This document shows, piece by piece, positions 63,014 through 64,000 of a DNA stretch of 64,000 nucleotides; position 1 is the stretch's first letter, and the number at the start of each line of letters is the position of its first letter. The notes under the pieces are model-generated. The model ran no database searches. It was not told where the DNA came from and saw nothing but the letters and a program-made list of their open reading frames with translations. The position numbers were made by a program, and so were the translations under genes. The DNA is from Pyropia yezoensis (taxonomy: Eukaryota; Rhodophyta; Bangiophyceae; Bangiales; Bangiaceae), in contig CM020618.1 of the NCBI GenBank assembly GCA_009829735.1, forward strand, positions 27,318,894 to 27,382,893. The letters run 5' to 3'.

Positions 63014-64000
63014 ATGACGCCGTCCCCACCCGGCCACATGCGGCGAGTGCTAGTCGCAGTCGCTGCAGCGGCGGTGACCGCCGCGGCTGCTGCCGCCGCC
63101 GCCGCCGCCGCGGCAACCCCCCCCCCCCCCTGGAAGGATGCGGCACTCCGCCGCGCCGCGTGTGGGGCCGGCTACCCCGGCGCGGTCACCCCCCCCGGCT
63201 ACTGTGCGTACTCGGCCGCGTCCGGGTTGGCGGGCCCACGGGGGATCGCGGTGGACACGGCCGGGGACCTGCTCGTCGTGGAGCGGTTCCGCCCCCACAA
63301 GGGCCGCATCCGCTCCTACCACCTGCCCCCCTGGGCGGTGCGGACGGGCCTGCCCGGCCGCCTCCGCGCGGTGACGCTCGTGCCGGCTGACGAGGAGGTG
63401 AACCTCAACCACGGGGTGGCGGTGCGGGGTGGCTTCCTCTACGCCAGCAACGACACGAGCGTCTTTCGGTGGCCCTACCGGGCGGGCCAGCGGCGGTGGA
63501 TTGGGAATGGCCCCCGGCAGGTGGTCATTGACGGCATGCCGGGGGGGGTCGTCCTCCGTCACTATACGCGGACGCTGAAGTTCAACGCCGCGGGGGACCT
63601 CTTCCTGTCGATTGGCAGCCGAGAAACGGACGGCGTCGACGGCACCCCGTGGCGGAGTATGGTCAAGCGGTATCCCGCGGCGGTGGTGGCGTCGTGGTCA
63701 AAGCCGCGCGCGGCGCCGCTGCACTGGCAGCGGGGCGAGACGTGGGCGCTCGGCCTCCGCAACGAGGTGGGCCTCGCATTTGACGCCAAGGGCGTGCTGT
63801 GGGGGGTGGAAAACGGGAACAACCTGGTGCGGGATGACCGCCTGGGGGGGGACATTACGGACGACAATCCTTGTACGTTGCGGGGCGGGGGGGGAGGAGA
63901 GGAGCAACGGCCGGGTGGGATGCTGGCGGCCGCTACTGGGGAGTACGGCCCACTGCCACCCGAAAGCGTCGTGGCGTTGACTGTGGGGTTGCGGCGTTAA
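63014..64000 (+). CDS. Secreted sorbosone/pyranose dehydrogenase-like beta-propeller (AA12 type), 5' part
   Basis: ATG 63014 (a second ATG lies at 63038) opens a signal peptide (HMRRVLVAVAAAAVTAAAAA). The mature part has the PQQ-dependent sugar-dehydrogenase-like propeller pattern: GLAGPRGIAVDTAGDLLVVE, EEVNLNHGVAVRGGFLYASN, LRHYTRTLKFNAAGDLFLSI, WALGLRNEVGLAFD, LWGVENGNNLVRDDRLGGDI then TDDNP. Such enzymes oxidise pyranoses using pyrroloquinoline quinone outside the cell. After DDNP the text turns to Gly-rich filler up to the TAA at 63998-64000. A donor GTACGTT at 63873 fits an intron, so exon 1 probably ends at 63872 and the gene continues beyond the window. Confidence 0.75.
   Translation: MTPSPPGHMRRVLVAVAAAAVTAAAAAAAAAAAATPPPPWKDAALRRAACGAGYPGAVTPPGYCAYSAASGLAGPRGIAVDTAGDLLVVERFRPHKGRIRSYHLPPWAVRTGLPGRLRAVTLVPADEEVNLNHGVAVRGGFLYASNDTSVFRWPYRAGQRRWIGNGPRQVVIDGMPGGVVLRHYTRTLKFNAAGDLFLSIGSRETDGVDGTPWRSMVKRYPAAVVASWSKPRAAPLHWQRGETWALGLRNEVGLAFDAKGVLWGVENGNNLVRDDRLGGDITDDNPCTLRGGGGGEEQRPGGMLAAATGEYGPLPPESVVALTVGLRR

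Noticed and set aside
1..64000. CRISPR arrays, rRNA, tRNA genes or bacterial operons
   Set aside because: No spaced direct repeats of CRISPR type, no recognisable rRNA or tRNA cloverleaf segments, and gene structure is eukaryotic. I did not run a covariance search.

Overview
The window is nuclear DNA of a GC-rich eukaryote, most likely a bangiophyte red alga of the Porphyra/Pyropia type. The reasons are a phycoerythrin gamma-subunit-like exon at the left edge, a plastid-type presequence on the second gene, compact intron-poor genes with very high third-position GC, and abundant Ty3-type (chromovirus-like) retroelements. No bacterial operon, CRISPR array, rRNA or tRNA gene was recognised. One assembly gap of exactly 500 N (18906-19405) splits the window into two contigs.

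Layout. 1-2.2 kb: phycoerythrin-gamma-like exon (+) and a small two-exon plastid-type gene (-). About 2.6-55.1 kb: a DNA transposon of the KDZ (Kyakuja-Dileera-Zisupton) superfamily. It has inverted palindromic ends (2619-2658 and 55071-55111), a SWIM/DDE transposase (3932-7384, one in-frame TAA) and a convergent Ulp1-type cysteine protease gene. The protease gene is cut in two (12174-13021 and 51576-53612) by an LTR-retrotransposon insertion with a perfect 5-bp target duplication, CACCC. Joining the flanks with one CACCC restores an open frame. Without the insertion the transposon would be about 13.9 kb.

Inside the insertion. Family A chromovirus: LTRs at 13022, 41082 and 51213, each 363 bp; gag and pol on the minus strand at 43.8-51.0 kb. 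Family B chromovirus: nested in A at 13760 and running into the gap. Both carry a long ORF on the opposite strand between pol and the 3' LTR. A solo 847-bp family C LTR sits inside A's pol with target duplication GTACG. A second, truncated C LTR lies in the integrase of a decayed element D and is itself cut by a family A LTR. The target duplications show that the A copy at 41082-51575 is a hybrid: its left flank fits an insertion into LTR C (CCCTT), its right flank the insertion into the Ulp1 gene (CACCC).

Between the gap and this nest lies a block of host-like genes (19.4-32.1 kb): USP14/Ubp6 deubiquitinase, a single-repeat MYB protein, E2F-associated phosphoprotein, SETD3-like methyltransferase and a probable ANTH-domain protein. 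All five carry several one-base frame breaks, mostly at short C or G runs, while genes elsewhere in the window are clean. With the hybrid A element and the gap, this suggests that the block is misplaced or poorly assembled, or is a decaying duplicate.

55.6-64 kb: ordinary intact host genes for the cell surface or outside: a secreted PVEET-repeat protein (+), a mucin-like single-pass membrane protein with VTPS repeats (-), and the start of a secreted AA12/sorbosone-dehydrogenase-like beta-propeller enzyme (+) that runs off the window.
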